A DNA stretch of 21,540 bases from PWVB01 sp964530185 (GTDB lineage Bacteria > Chloroflexota > Anaerolineae > B4-G1 > SLSP01): the NCBI GenBank assembly GCA_964530185.1, contig CAZHBB010000046.1, positions 1 to 21,540 on the forward strand, given 5' to 3'. A program made the position numbers and the translations under genes. Under the pieces are notes generated by a model. It ran no database searches, was not told where the DNA came from, and worked only from the letters and a program-made list of their open reading frames with translations. This document shows, in pieces, positions 14,892 to 21,540 of the stretch. Position 1 is the stretch's first letter; the number at the start of each line of letters is the position of its first letter.

Positions 14892-16858
14892 TCATACGGC
14901 GCGATCTCGCCAGCGGCGACGCGATAGAGGCGCTCATGGCTGAGCCGCGCGGCCTGGGCCAGGGGCTCATAGGGTCGATGACAAACATCGACGAACCCGA
15001 TGTTGTAGTTCTCGCCGTCGAAGCGACCGATGGCGGATTGGTCATACAGGGTGAAGTAGTGGACGCCCACACACCAGGGCTTGGCGGCTGCGTCCTCAAG
15101 ATAGGCCCGGAATGCGCGGCCACGATCTGCCTGGCTGGGCACATGGCCGATGCCACTGGCCGGCAGCCCTGCATCCAACGCTCCGAAATGCCATTCTCCG
15201 ATCATGATGGGCAGTTGTAAGGTCTGGCTGATGTGCGCCATCTCGTCGGCGGGCACCCGAGGACGGTAGCAGTTCATGCTGAAGACATCGAAGCCCCGCA
15301 TCCCCCGCACAGCCCACCAGGGGGGCACGGTGTAGTAGCGGATGCCCAGGTTCAGGTGGTTGGGGTCGATCTCCCGACAGGCCTGGCTCAAGAGCTTGAA
15401 ATAGCGGCTGACCATCAGCTCACTGAAGGCCGCCAGATCGGCGTGCGCTGCCTCTGACAGGGGATCCGTCCACCTGCCCTCCGCTACTCTGCTGAAGCGT
15501 ATGTCCATTCCCCAGGCTTCCGCAAGCGCGGCTTGGGTGGTATAGTGTGCCTGCAGGAAATCGACCAGCGCCCGTCGGCTGTGGCACCACTCGGTGGTAT
15601 AGAGCATGCCGGCCGCCGGAGTCTCGCTGGCGAACCCCCAGGTAGGCTCGTTCATCAAGAAGTAGCCCAGGAACGCCGGATCATCGACAGTATCCTTCAG
15701 TTGGGCGGCGAAGTCTGCGGTGGCGGCCTCAAAGTCTGGATGGTAGACGTCGGGGAAGTCACGATAGACGGCCGGCAGCCGTCGCAGCGCTGTGTCGTCC
15801 ATGGGACGCACATAGGGAAGAGTGCCCTGCGCGATTTCCCAGTCGGACCAGTTCGCAACGGTGTTGAAGCCAAACTCCTTGAGCATGGACAGCGCCACCT
15901 TTGACCATGCTTCGTTCGCGGCTTCTGGCCCAAAGGCACGGATGAAGTTGGCGCGCAGGTAGTCGAAGGCGCGAGGTTCACCCCCGTGATAGGCCGCGGC
16001 AAACTCTCCATCCTCGGGCGGAAGCCAGGTGAGCGCTTCCTCCAGGCCCTCATAGGCGCTTTCAATCCCAAATCGGACGCAGTCCAGACCTGATGACCAG
16101 AAGAGATACCCCTCAGGATCGACCAGCCACCAACGCCTGCCATCGTGATGCGTACGGAAGAAGCCGGTGGCCTCGACGCGTTGCTTTCGCCAGCCCCCCC
16201 ACTTCGAGAAAACGCTCGGCCAATGGCGACCCGGCGCTGTAGCCAGTTGGTCCTGCAGGCGCGTGACGAGAGCGTCAACTGAGGGGGTCTTCGTGGGCCA
16301 GGTGCGCAGCGTGCTCTGCCCTAGCTCATCCAGTATCGGGCCGGCGGGCAGGATGAGTGAGGTAAGGCGCGGCGGCTCGGCCTCGGTGGCGGTTACGGGC
16401 GTCAGGCAGAAACGCACGGGATCGGGGCCTTTGCGTTCCAGGACGATCTGCAGGCGATCCACTTTGTGCAGGTCGACGCGGTCACCGCCGCACAGCGGCT
16501 TGAGCCATGCGCCCTCGCGTGGGTAGCGCCACTGGCTCTGGTTGACGGCCTCCAGGGGGATGCGCATGCGAGCCAGACATTGGTTCAGGAACCCAAACGT
16601 CATCCTGAAGACGGGGCCCTCCTCCCCCTCCTGGAGGCGAAGCACGAAGACCGCCAGTGTGTCGCCGTCCAACAGCCAGTCCGCGGAGAGATATCGCGCC
16701 TGGGATAGGGCCCCCACGGGAAAGCGATAGCTCAACGCTGCCCCTGTGGTTTCCGCGATGTACCATACGCCGTCTGGCATGGGGGGCTCATCCGGCAATA
16801 GGGTGAGCCCCGATGAGGCCTCAGGGTGCAATATGAGTGGATAAGCTTGTTCTTCCAT
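14892..16858 (-). CDS. clan-A glycoside hydrolase resembling GH50/agarase-like enzymes, 3' end in gap
   Basis: At least 655 residues are visible. Residues about 30-230 look like a beta-rich accessory domain. A TIM barrel starts around 240 at GRRWWLVDPEGYLFWSSGLDCVR, a block like those at the start of the catalytic region in GH50 and related enzymes. Clan-A features follow: MNEPTWG with probable acid/base Glu404, and IMIGEWHFGA with probable nucleophile Glu555. The barrel appears to finish (HYFTLYDQSAIGR, then a C-terminal helix), so only a few residues are probably lost in the gap. The ATG of MEEQAYPL is preferred over a GTG 12 codons earlier because an AGGTAGGT stretch lies just upstream. 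There is no signal peptide, so it acts inside the cell. The family is assigned by resemblance only; GH42-like or a new subfamily is possible. Substrate unknown. Confidence 0.75.
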
Positions 16859-16896
16859 AAAAGTACCTACCTTCCTGTCAGATCGCTGCCTCACAG

Positions 16897-18222
16897 TCAG
16901 GGAAGCCGTGCTGCTGCGTAGCTCAGATCTACGGTCTGGCGCTCGGCCATGGCGCGATCGGCGGCAAATCCGATGAGATGCCCCACTACGGAATCCTGCA
17001 GGGTCGTCGTTGAGAGGGAGGGGGGCTCTCCACGCATGACGCGTACGAAATCCGCCACCAGGCGAGCGTCGCCACCTCCATGGCCGGCAAAGGCCCCGTG
17101 CATGTCCCCATTTATGCGCAGGTCCACGACTTCTTCGGAATACTCATGGCCTGGACGAGGATCGATGTGGCGGATTACGAAGCGGCTCTCCTCGAAGACT
17201 CCCCGGATCTCTCCCAATGTGCCCAACAGGTGGATGGAGCGCGACGGCCGTGCCGCTCCACCGATCATGTTGTGCGTGGCAGTCGCACCATCCATGAACT
17301 CGATCAACACCGACTGATGGTCCACTACATCCATATTGCACTTCCAGACGCATCGCCCGTAGGGGTTATCGCCCTTTAGGGAGGCGATTTTGTCCTCCAG
17401 GGTGGGCGCCTCTATCTGTTCCAGGCTCTCCCAGACGTAGAAACGCCAGCGTTCTGGGTGATCGATGTAGTGTTTGCGGGCCGAATAGAGGCACTCAGGC
17501 TCGATGGGGCAGTCAACAAGGCAACGGGTGCCCGCGCCTTGAGGGGCCTTCTCGGGCCGGAACTGGAAATTGCTGCCGAAACTGGCGACCGCACGGGGCA
17601 GGATCCCGCTCTTCATCCAGGCGATCAGATCCAGGTCATGGCAGCACTTCGCCATCAACATGGAGGAGTGGCTCTCTGCCTGGCGCGCCCATTTCCCACG
17701 GATGAACGCTACGGCCATGTGGTGGTAGGAGACGTGCTCTACGGTCTGGATGTTCAGGATGTCACCGATCAGGCCCTGTTGCACACGCTGACGGATCGCC
17801 GCGTAGAACGGTGTGTAGCGTAGCACATGGCAGATCATCACCCTGCGCTGGTAGCGAGACGCCGTCTCTACCAACGTCCACATCTCCTCCTCTGACGTGG
17901 CGAAGGGCTTCTCCAGCAGCATGTCGTAACCCGCGCGCAGCAATGGAAGCGATGTTGGCACATGCTGGTGGTCCATGGTGCCGTTGATGACCACATCGGC
18001 AAACTTGGGGTGCGCCGCGAGCTCCTCCGCCGTGGCGAAGCACCGCTCCGGCGGAAGGTTGTAGAGACGCGCCACTTGCTCCCGACGGTGAGGACGAGGA
18101 TCGGCGACCCCCACAATGCGCAACTCGTCGGGATGAGTCTGGGCATAGGAGGCGTAGAGCAAGGCCCGGTGTCCTGCCCCCACGATGACGGCCGTGATTG
18201 GAGAGTCGATTAATGTGCTCAT
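16897..18222 (-). CDS. Gfo/Idh/MocA family oxidoreductase, long form with Cys-rich insert
   Basis: This 441-residue NAD(P)-dependent oxidoreductase is longer than the usual 330-390. The Rossmann loop VIVGAGHRA is at 12-20, LLEKP (EKP 104-106) carries the conserved Lys, and KCCHDLDLI at 192-200 gives the His195/Asp198 pair. Between and after these is an insert with Cys234, Cys238 and Cys244 (RCLVDCPIEPECLYS), then Cys291 and Cys295 (RCVWKCNMDVVDHQ). The cluster looks like a possible metal or structural site. The start at MSTLIDSPI is chosen because it begins just before the fold, although its ribosome site is weak. The gene lies 7 bp after the amidohydrolase and 38 bp before the glycoside hydrolase, suggesting a joint role in carbohydrate processing. 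Substrate unknown. Confidence 0.85.
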   Translation of the reverse strand: MSTLIDSPITAVIVGAGHRALLYASYAQTHPDELRIVGVADPRPHRREQVARLYNLPPERCFATAEELAAHPKFADVVINGTMDHQHVPTSLPLLRAGYDMLLEKPFATSEEEMWTLVETASRYQRRVMICHVLRYTPFYAAIRQRVQQGLIGDILNIQTVEHVSYHHMAVAFIRGKWARQAESHSSMLMAKCCHDLDLIAWMKSGILPRAVASFGSNFQFRPEKAPQGAGTRCLVDCPIEPECLYSARKHYIDHPERWRFYVWESLEQIEAPTLEDKIASLKGDNPYGRCVWKCNMDVVDHQSVLIEFMDGATATHNMIGGAARPSRSIHLLGTLGEIRGVFEESRFVIRHIDPRPGHEYSEEVVDLRINGDMHGAFAGHGGGDARLVADFVRVMRGEPPSLSTTTLQDSVVGHLIGFAADRAMAERQTVDLSYAAARLP

Positions 18223-18229
18223 GCGTTTC

Positions 18230-18985
18230 TCACTCAAGATGGAAGATGCGTGCGATGTTTCCCCCCATGACCAGGGCGCGTTCGGATGCCTCAACGTCAT
18301 ACATCAGCAGCGCTTCATACATAGCGCGCACCACGTGAGGCCGACCAAAGGGAGCGTCACTGCCGAAGCATACGCGGTCGGCACCCAGGCGCTCGATGGC
18401 GTAGAGGATCGCCTTGTCGTTGGTCGCGCTGCCGATCAAGATCATGTTTGGGCATTGGGCTGCGACCTCCACCACCGCCTGGTTCATGTCCCAGTTGGTC
18501 ATGCCCATGTGGACCATCAGGATCGTGAGCTCGGGGAACCGCCGCGCGATCTCGCGTGCCCGGAGGGGGTGGGTGCGCTCGTAGGCGTCGGGCCCGATGT
18601 GGAGGGCCAGCCTGGTACCAACCCTGGCGATCTCCTCGATCACGGGCAACGCCAGGTGGGGGTCGTCGATGGTGAAGTTGTTCTGAGCGCCGTTGAGCTT
18701 GATGCCGTAGAAGCCATACTCCTCGGTACAGATCTGTACCATCTTCTTAGCGTGCTCCACGCTGACCGTGGGGTCAGCCCAGCCGAAGCCCAGGATCCTA
18801 TCTGGATAGCGGTGTGTGGCCTCGTAGACATAGCGGTTATGTCCCTCGATCTCCTCTCCGACGTAATCTGGCTTGAGCCAGGTGAGCGTCTTGTCGATAC
18901 CTGCACGTTCCATCCGCGCGAGGTGTTGCTCCAGGGTGAACGCTCCGCCCGTCGGTGCGATATGGGTGTCCGCGTCAATGATCAT
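18230..18985 (-). CDS. amidohydrolase-2 family metal-dependent hydrolase
   Basis: This 251-residue TIM-barrel protein of the Amidohydro_2 type hydrolyses or decarboxylates small molecules, sometimes lactones. It begins MIIDADTHIAP, where the usual metal-binding His-x-His is reduced to Asp6-x-His8. Later family positions are visible: Lys96 in GIKLNGA, His129 in ALHIGP, His159 in MVHMGM and Asp210 in FGSDAPFG. The ATG overlaps the phosphorylase stop as ATGA and has GGAGG 7 bases upstream, so the two are coupled. An apparent extension through the gap is an artefact of the N run. Its tight linkage to a cellobiose phosphorylase and an oxidoreductase hints at sugar-lactone or oxidised-sugar chemistry, but this is only inference. 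Confidence 0.8.
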   Translation of the reverse strand: MIIDADTHIAPTGGAFTLEQHLARMERAGIDKTLTWLKPDYVGEEIEGHNRYVYEATHRYPDRILGFGWADPTVSVEHAKKMVQICTEEYGFYGIKLNGAQNNFTIDDPHLALPVIEEIARVGTRLALHIGPDAYERTHPLRAREIARRFPELTILMVHMGMTNWDMNQAVVEVAAQCPNMILIGSATNDKAILYAIERLGADRVCFGSDAPFGRPHVVRAMYEALLMYDVEASERALVMGGNIARIFHLE

Positions 18986-21441
18986 TGGAATACCTCCAGA
19001 CTCTTCACTTCGATGGATATCCTCTCTCCAGTAACGGGCTGTCCGGCCAATCGTTGGAGGAGCTGTGCNNNNNNNNNNNNNNNNNNNNNNNNNNNNNNNN
19101 NNNNNNNNNNNNNNNNNNNNNNNNNNNNNNNNNNNNNNNNNNNNNNNNNNNNNNNNNNNNNNNNNNNNGCCCACGTCGACGGGATCACCGGTGCGATCTT
19201 CAGCCCCTGGTATGTGGGGCGGATCCCCAGGATCCATTGGGTGATGGCCACGTAGTTCCAGGCGGCCGTGCCGGTCAGCCAGGAGTTTTTGGCCTCGCCG
19301 TGGCGAGGGGTGTCACGCCCGGCGATCGTCTGAGCATAGACATAGGGCTCGCATCGATGCAGCTCGCTGATGGATTCCCGCGCCGAGGGGTTGATGCGCT
19401 TGTAGTAATCAAAAGCCCGGTCCCCCCGACCGATCATCGTCTCGGCGATCATGATCCAGGGATTGGTGTGGCAGAAAATGCTCGCGTTCTCCTTGAAGCC
19501 CGGTGGGTAGGAACTGATCTCCCCCAGGTGAACGTAGTAGCGGGAGTAAGCCGGCTGCTGCAGGAGGATGCCATGCTCCGTCGCCAGACGGTCATGCACC
19601 GCATCCAGGGCTCGCCGAGCGCGCCCATCGTCGACCCCCATACCCGCCAGGATGCAGATACCCTGAGGCTCGATGAAGATCTGTCCCTCTTGGCAGGTAT
19701 GTGACCCGATCTTGTGCCCAAAAGCGTCATAGGCCCGCAGGAACCAGTCACCGTCCCAGCCGTGTTGCCAGACCGTGGCCTCCATCTGGGCCGCTGCCTG
19801 GCGGTAGCGTGCCGCTTCCTCGGAGAGGCCGCGTGTCTCAGCGATCGCCGCCAGTTCCTTGGAAGCCAGGCTGAAAAGCCCGGCAATGAAGATCGATTCG
19901 GCCACCGTGCCATCCATTTTGAGCGGTGCCGTCTGGAAGGATTCCCCGGGTTCCTCCGAGAAGATATTGAGGTTGAGACAGTCGTTCCAGTCGGCGCGAC
20001 CGATGAGCGGCAGTCCGTGGGGACCCAGCCGCTCCAGCGTATAACGGTGGCAGCGTTGCAGGTGTTCATACAGTGGCTGTTCGGAGCCAGGCTCGTTTTC
20101 GTAGGGTACTGGCTCGTCCAGGATGCTCCAGTCGCCGGTCTCTTTGAGGTATGCTGCCACGCCCAGGATGAGCCACTGCGGATCATCATTGAAGCCACTT
20201 CCCACGGCGTCGTTGCCGCGCTTCGTCAAGGGCTGATACTGATGGTAAGCGCCTCCGTTCTGTAGTTGTGTGGCAGCCAGGTCGAGGATGCGCTCCCGTG
20301 CCCGTTGCGGCGCCTGGTGGACGAAACCCAGGAGATCCTGGTTCGAGTCACGGAAGCCAAGTCCCCGGCCGATGCCCGACTCGAAGAAGGAGGCTGAGCG
20401 CGACATATTGAAGGTGATCATGCATTGGTAGGCGTTCCAGACGTTGACCATCCGGTTCGTGTCAGGGTCAGGCGTCTCAACCTGTAGCACACCCAGGATC
20501 TCGTCCCAATAGGTGTGTAGCCTGTCAAAGGCCGCGTTGGCCTGCGCTGGGTCGAGGTATCTGGCGATGATGGGCTTCACCGTCTGCTTGTTGATGCGCT
20601 GGGAATCCGGCGGATCGAACTTCTGGTCCTTTGGGTTCTCATGGTAGCCCAGCACGAAGATCACCTGGTGGGATTCCCCGGGCTCCAAGGAGATCTGTAC
20701 ATGGTGTGACCCGATGGGCGCCCAGCCTGTGGTGATGGAGTTCGCTGAGTGTCCACGTTCCACGACCAGGGGGTTGTCCAGCCCGCGGTATAGCCCCAAG
20801 AAGTCGTCGCGCTGGGTGTCAAAGCCCTGCAACGGCTCGGAGCATGCAAAATAGGCAAAGTGATTGCGCCGTTCGCGGTACTCGGTCTTGTGATAGATGA
20901 CTCCATCCTCCACCTCGACCTCGCCGGTGTTGAAGTTGCGTTGGAAGTTCGTGGCGTCGTCCCAGGCGTCCCAGAGGCAGAATTCGATGAACGAGAACAG
21001 GGAGAGGTCCGCGGTCTCGGCGCGCCCGTTGGTCACCGTGAGCTGCCAGATCTCAAGGGTCTCATCCAGGGGCACGAAGTAGCGGATCCAGGCCGTGATA
21101 CCGTTCCGGGTGCCGCTGATGACGGTGTAGCCCATACCGTGACGGCATGTGTAAGCGTCAAGTGTACCGCGCACAGGCTGCCATGTGGGTGACCAAAAGT
21201 GTCCGGCGCGGTCATCCCGGATGTAGATATAGCGCCCGCCATAGTCGAAGGGCACGTTGTTGTAACGATAACGGCTGATGCGGCGCAGCCGCGCGTCGCG
21301 GTAGAACGAGTAGCCACCACCGGTGTTGGAGATGATGCCGAAATAGGTCTGCGAGCCCAGGTAATTGATCCATGGTAGGGGCGTATCTGGACGAGTGATT
21401 ACGTACTCCCTATGGTCGTCGTCAAAATAACCAAACCGCAT
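18982..21441 (-). CDS. GH94 cellobiose phosphorylase (interrupted by a 100-N gap)
   Basis: This cytoplasmic enzyme cleaves cellobiose with phosphate to glucose 1-phosphate and glucose, saving ATP. The N-terminus MRFGYFDDDHREYVITRP and TPLPWINYLG are typical of cellobiose phosphorylases. The (alpha/alpha)6 domain has GRGLGFRDSNQDLLG (358-372), RADWNDCLNLN with catalytic acid Asp487 (matching Asp490 of Cellulomonas gilvus), and GEISSYPPGFKENA with Glu641, Tyr645 and Lys650, which match acceptor-site residues of that enzyme. The gap falls after about residue 757. With 100 N counted the frame remains open and the total is 819 residues, close to the family's length of about 820, so the real gap may be near 100 bases. 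The last 28 residues (to EVKSLEVFQ) are assigned by frame and by the ATGA overlap with the next gene. AGGAGG lies 5 bases before the ATG. Confidence 0.9.
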   Translation of the reverse strand: MRFGYFDDDHREYVITRPDTPLPWINYLGSQTYFGIISNTGGGYSFYRDARLRRISRYRYNNVPFDYGGRYIYIRDDRAGHFWSPTWQPVRGTLDAYTCRHGMGYTVISGTRNGITAWIRYFVPLDETLEIWQLTVTNGRAETADLSLFSFIEFCLWDAWDDATNFQRNFNTGEVEVEDGVIYHKTEYRERRNHFAYFACSEPLQGFDTQRDDFLGLYRGLDNPLVVERGHSANSITTGWAPIGSHHVQISLEPGESHQVIFVLGYHENPKDQKFDPPDSQRINKQTVKPIIARYLDPAQANAAFDRLHTYWDEILGVLQVETPDPDTNRMVNVWNAYQCMITFNMSRSASFFESGIGRGLGFRDSNQDLLGFVHQAPQRARERILDLAATQLQNGGAYHQYQPLTKRGNDAVGSGFNDDPQWLILGVAAYLKETGDWSILDEPVPYENEPGSEQPLYEHLQRCHRYTLERLGPHGLPLIGRADWNDCLNLNIFSEEPGESFQTAPLKMDGTVAESIFIAGLFSLASKELAAIAETRGLSEEAARYRQAAAQMEATVWQHGWDGDWFLRAYDAFGHKIGSHTCQEGQIFIEPQGICILAGMGVDDGRARRALDAVHDRLATEHGILLQQPAYSRYYVHLGEISSYPPGFKENASIFCHTNPWIMIAETMIGRGDRAFDYYKRINPSARESISELHRCEPYVYAQTIAGRDTPRHGEAKNSWLTGTAAWNYVAITQWILGIRPTYQGLKIAPVIPSTWXXXXXXXXXXXXXXXXXXXXXXXXXXXXXXXXXXAQLLQRLAGQPVTGERISIEVKSLEVFQ
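19069..19168. other. assembly gap of 100 N inside the phosphorylase gene
   Basis: Exactly 100 N within the C-terminal domain coding region of the GH94 gene. The gene on both sides reads in a consistent frame if the gap is 100 bases or differs from that by a multiple of three. There is no sign that the gene itself is broken. Confidence 0.95.
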
Positions 21442-21540
21442 AGGTCCTCCTGTTGCGTCGCAATATAGTCAGAGCACGGGCCAGCCCGCTCTCATCATAG
21501 CATAGCCAAAACCTTTACGCTACTTTCCGCCCCTCCCCAA
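21442..21540 (-). promoter_or_regulatory. upstream region of the phosphorylase gene; weak promoter candidate and hairpin
   Basis: The 99 bases before the phosphorylase ATG are AT-richer than the genes. TATGAT at 21494-21499 (minus strand) could be a -10 box, but no good -35 box lies at the right distance. An imperfect inverted repeat at 21471-21492, with a 9-bp stem and a 2-base bulge, could form a leader hairpin. No U-run follows it. No copy of the TTAGCGCTAA operator core is seen here, so this cluster need not share the hexuronate repressor. The true promoter may lie beyond the window. Confidence 0.3.

Noticed and set aside
14707..15220. Open frames crossing the N gap on both strands
   Set aside because: They are open only because N codons are read through. 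They overlap the glycoside hydrolase in other frames.
18986..19237. Extension of the amidohydrolase across the 19069-19168 gap
   Set aside because: It depends on N codons; the protein fold begins at MIIDADTH, with its own ribosome site.
1..21540. CRISPR arrays, tRNA/rRNA genes, insertion sequences, phage or toxin-antitoxin genes
   Set aside because: No spaced direct repeats, no cloverleaf or rRNA sequence, no transposase or integrase was seen. Intergenic space is mostly under 100 bases.

Overview
The window is about 21.5 kb of high-GC DNA. Every confident gene lies on the minus strand, so transcription runs from the right end to the left. Gene content (LacI-type regulator, thermotogal/Chloroflexota-style hexuronate enzymes, cellobiose phosphorylase, several Gfo/Idh/MocA oxidoreductases, pyrophosphate-type phosphofructokinase) suggests a heterotrophic, plant-polymer-degrading bacterium. 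A member of the Chloroflexota is my best guess, but this is inference and no rRNA or marker gene is present. Two runs of exactly 100 N (14792-14891 and 19069-19168) show that this is a scaffolded draft assembly or metagenome bin.

Right part (about 14.9-21.4 kb): a carbohydrate cluster. In transcription order it holds a GH94 cellobiose phosphorylase (interrupted by a gap near its 3' end), a small amidohydrolase starting in an ATGA overlap with it, a long Gfo/Idh/MocA oxidoreductase with a cysteine-rich insert, and a clan-A glycoside hydrolase resembling GH50/agarase-like enzymes whose 3' end runs into the second gap. None of these shows a signal peptide, so they probably act in the cytoplasm on imported oligosaccharides.

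Middle and left part (57-14.7 kb): one apparent 12-gene transcription unit. It starts at a clear sigma70-type promoter (14683-14710) followed directly by a perfect 30-bp palindrome (14651-14680) made of two overlapping LacI-family operators. Gene order is lacI, uxaC (uronate isomerase), AEC-family transporter, uxaE (tagaturonate/fructuronate epimerase), SDR-type uxuB (fructuronate reductase), HAD phosphatase, proB, proA, a LarA-like nickel-pincer racemase/epimerase, a Gfo/Idh/MocA oxidoreductase, gnd (6-phosphogluconate dehydrogenase) and a PPi-type 6-phosphofructokinase. Spacing between genes is 91 bp or less, and I see no convincing internal terminator.

How the genes may work together: UxaC converts glucuronate and galacturonate to fructuronate and tagaturonate, UxaE joins the two branches, and UxuB makes D-mannonate. 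The usual next enzymes (mannonate dehydratase UxuA, KDG kinase, KDPG aldolase) are absent from the operon. Instead it carries a LarA homologue with all its nickel-pincer catalytic residues, then Gnd and phosphofructokinase. Since D-mannonate and D-gluconate are C2 epimers, the operon may encode an alternative route: mannonate to gluconate (LarA-like enzyme), then 6-phosphogluconate (kinase not seen here), then ribulose 5-phosphate (Gnd), with PPi-phosphofructokinase feeding returning fructose 6-phosphate into lower glycolysis. This is the most interesting hypothesis in the window. The proline genes proBA in the middle of this operon are unexplained.
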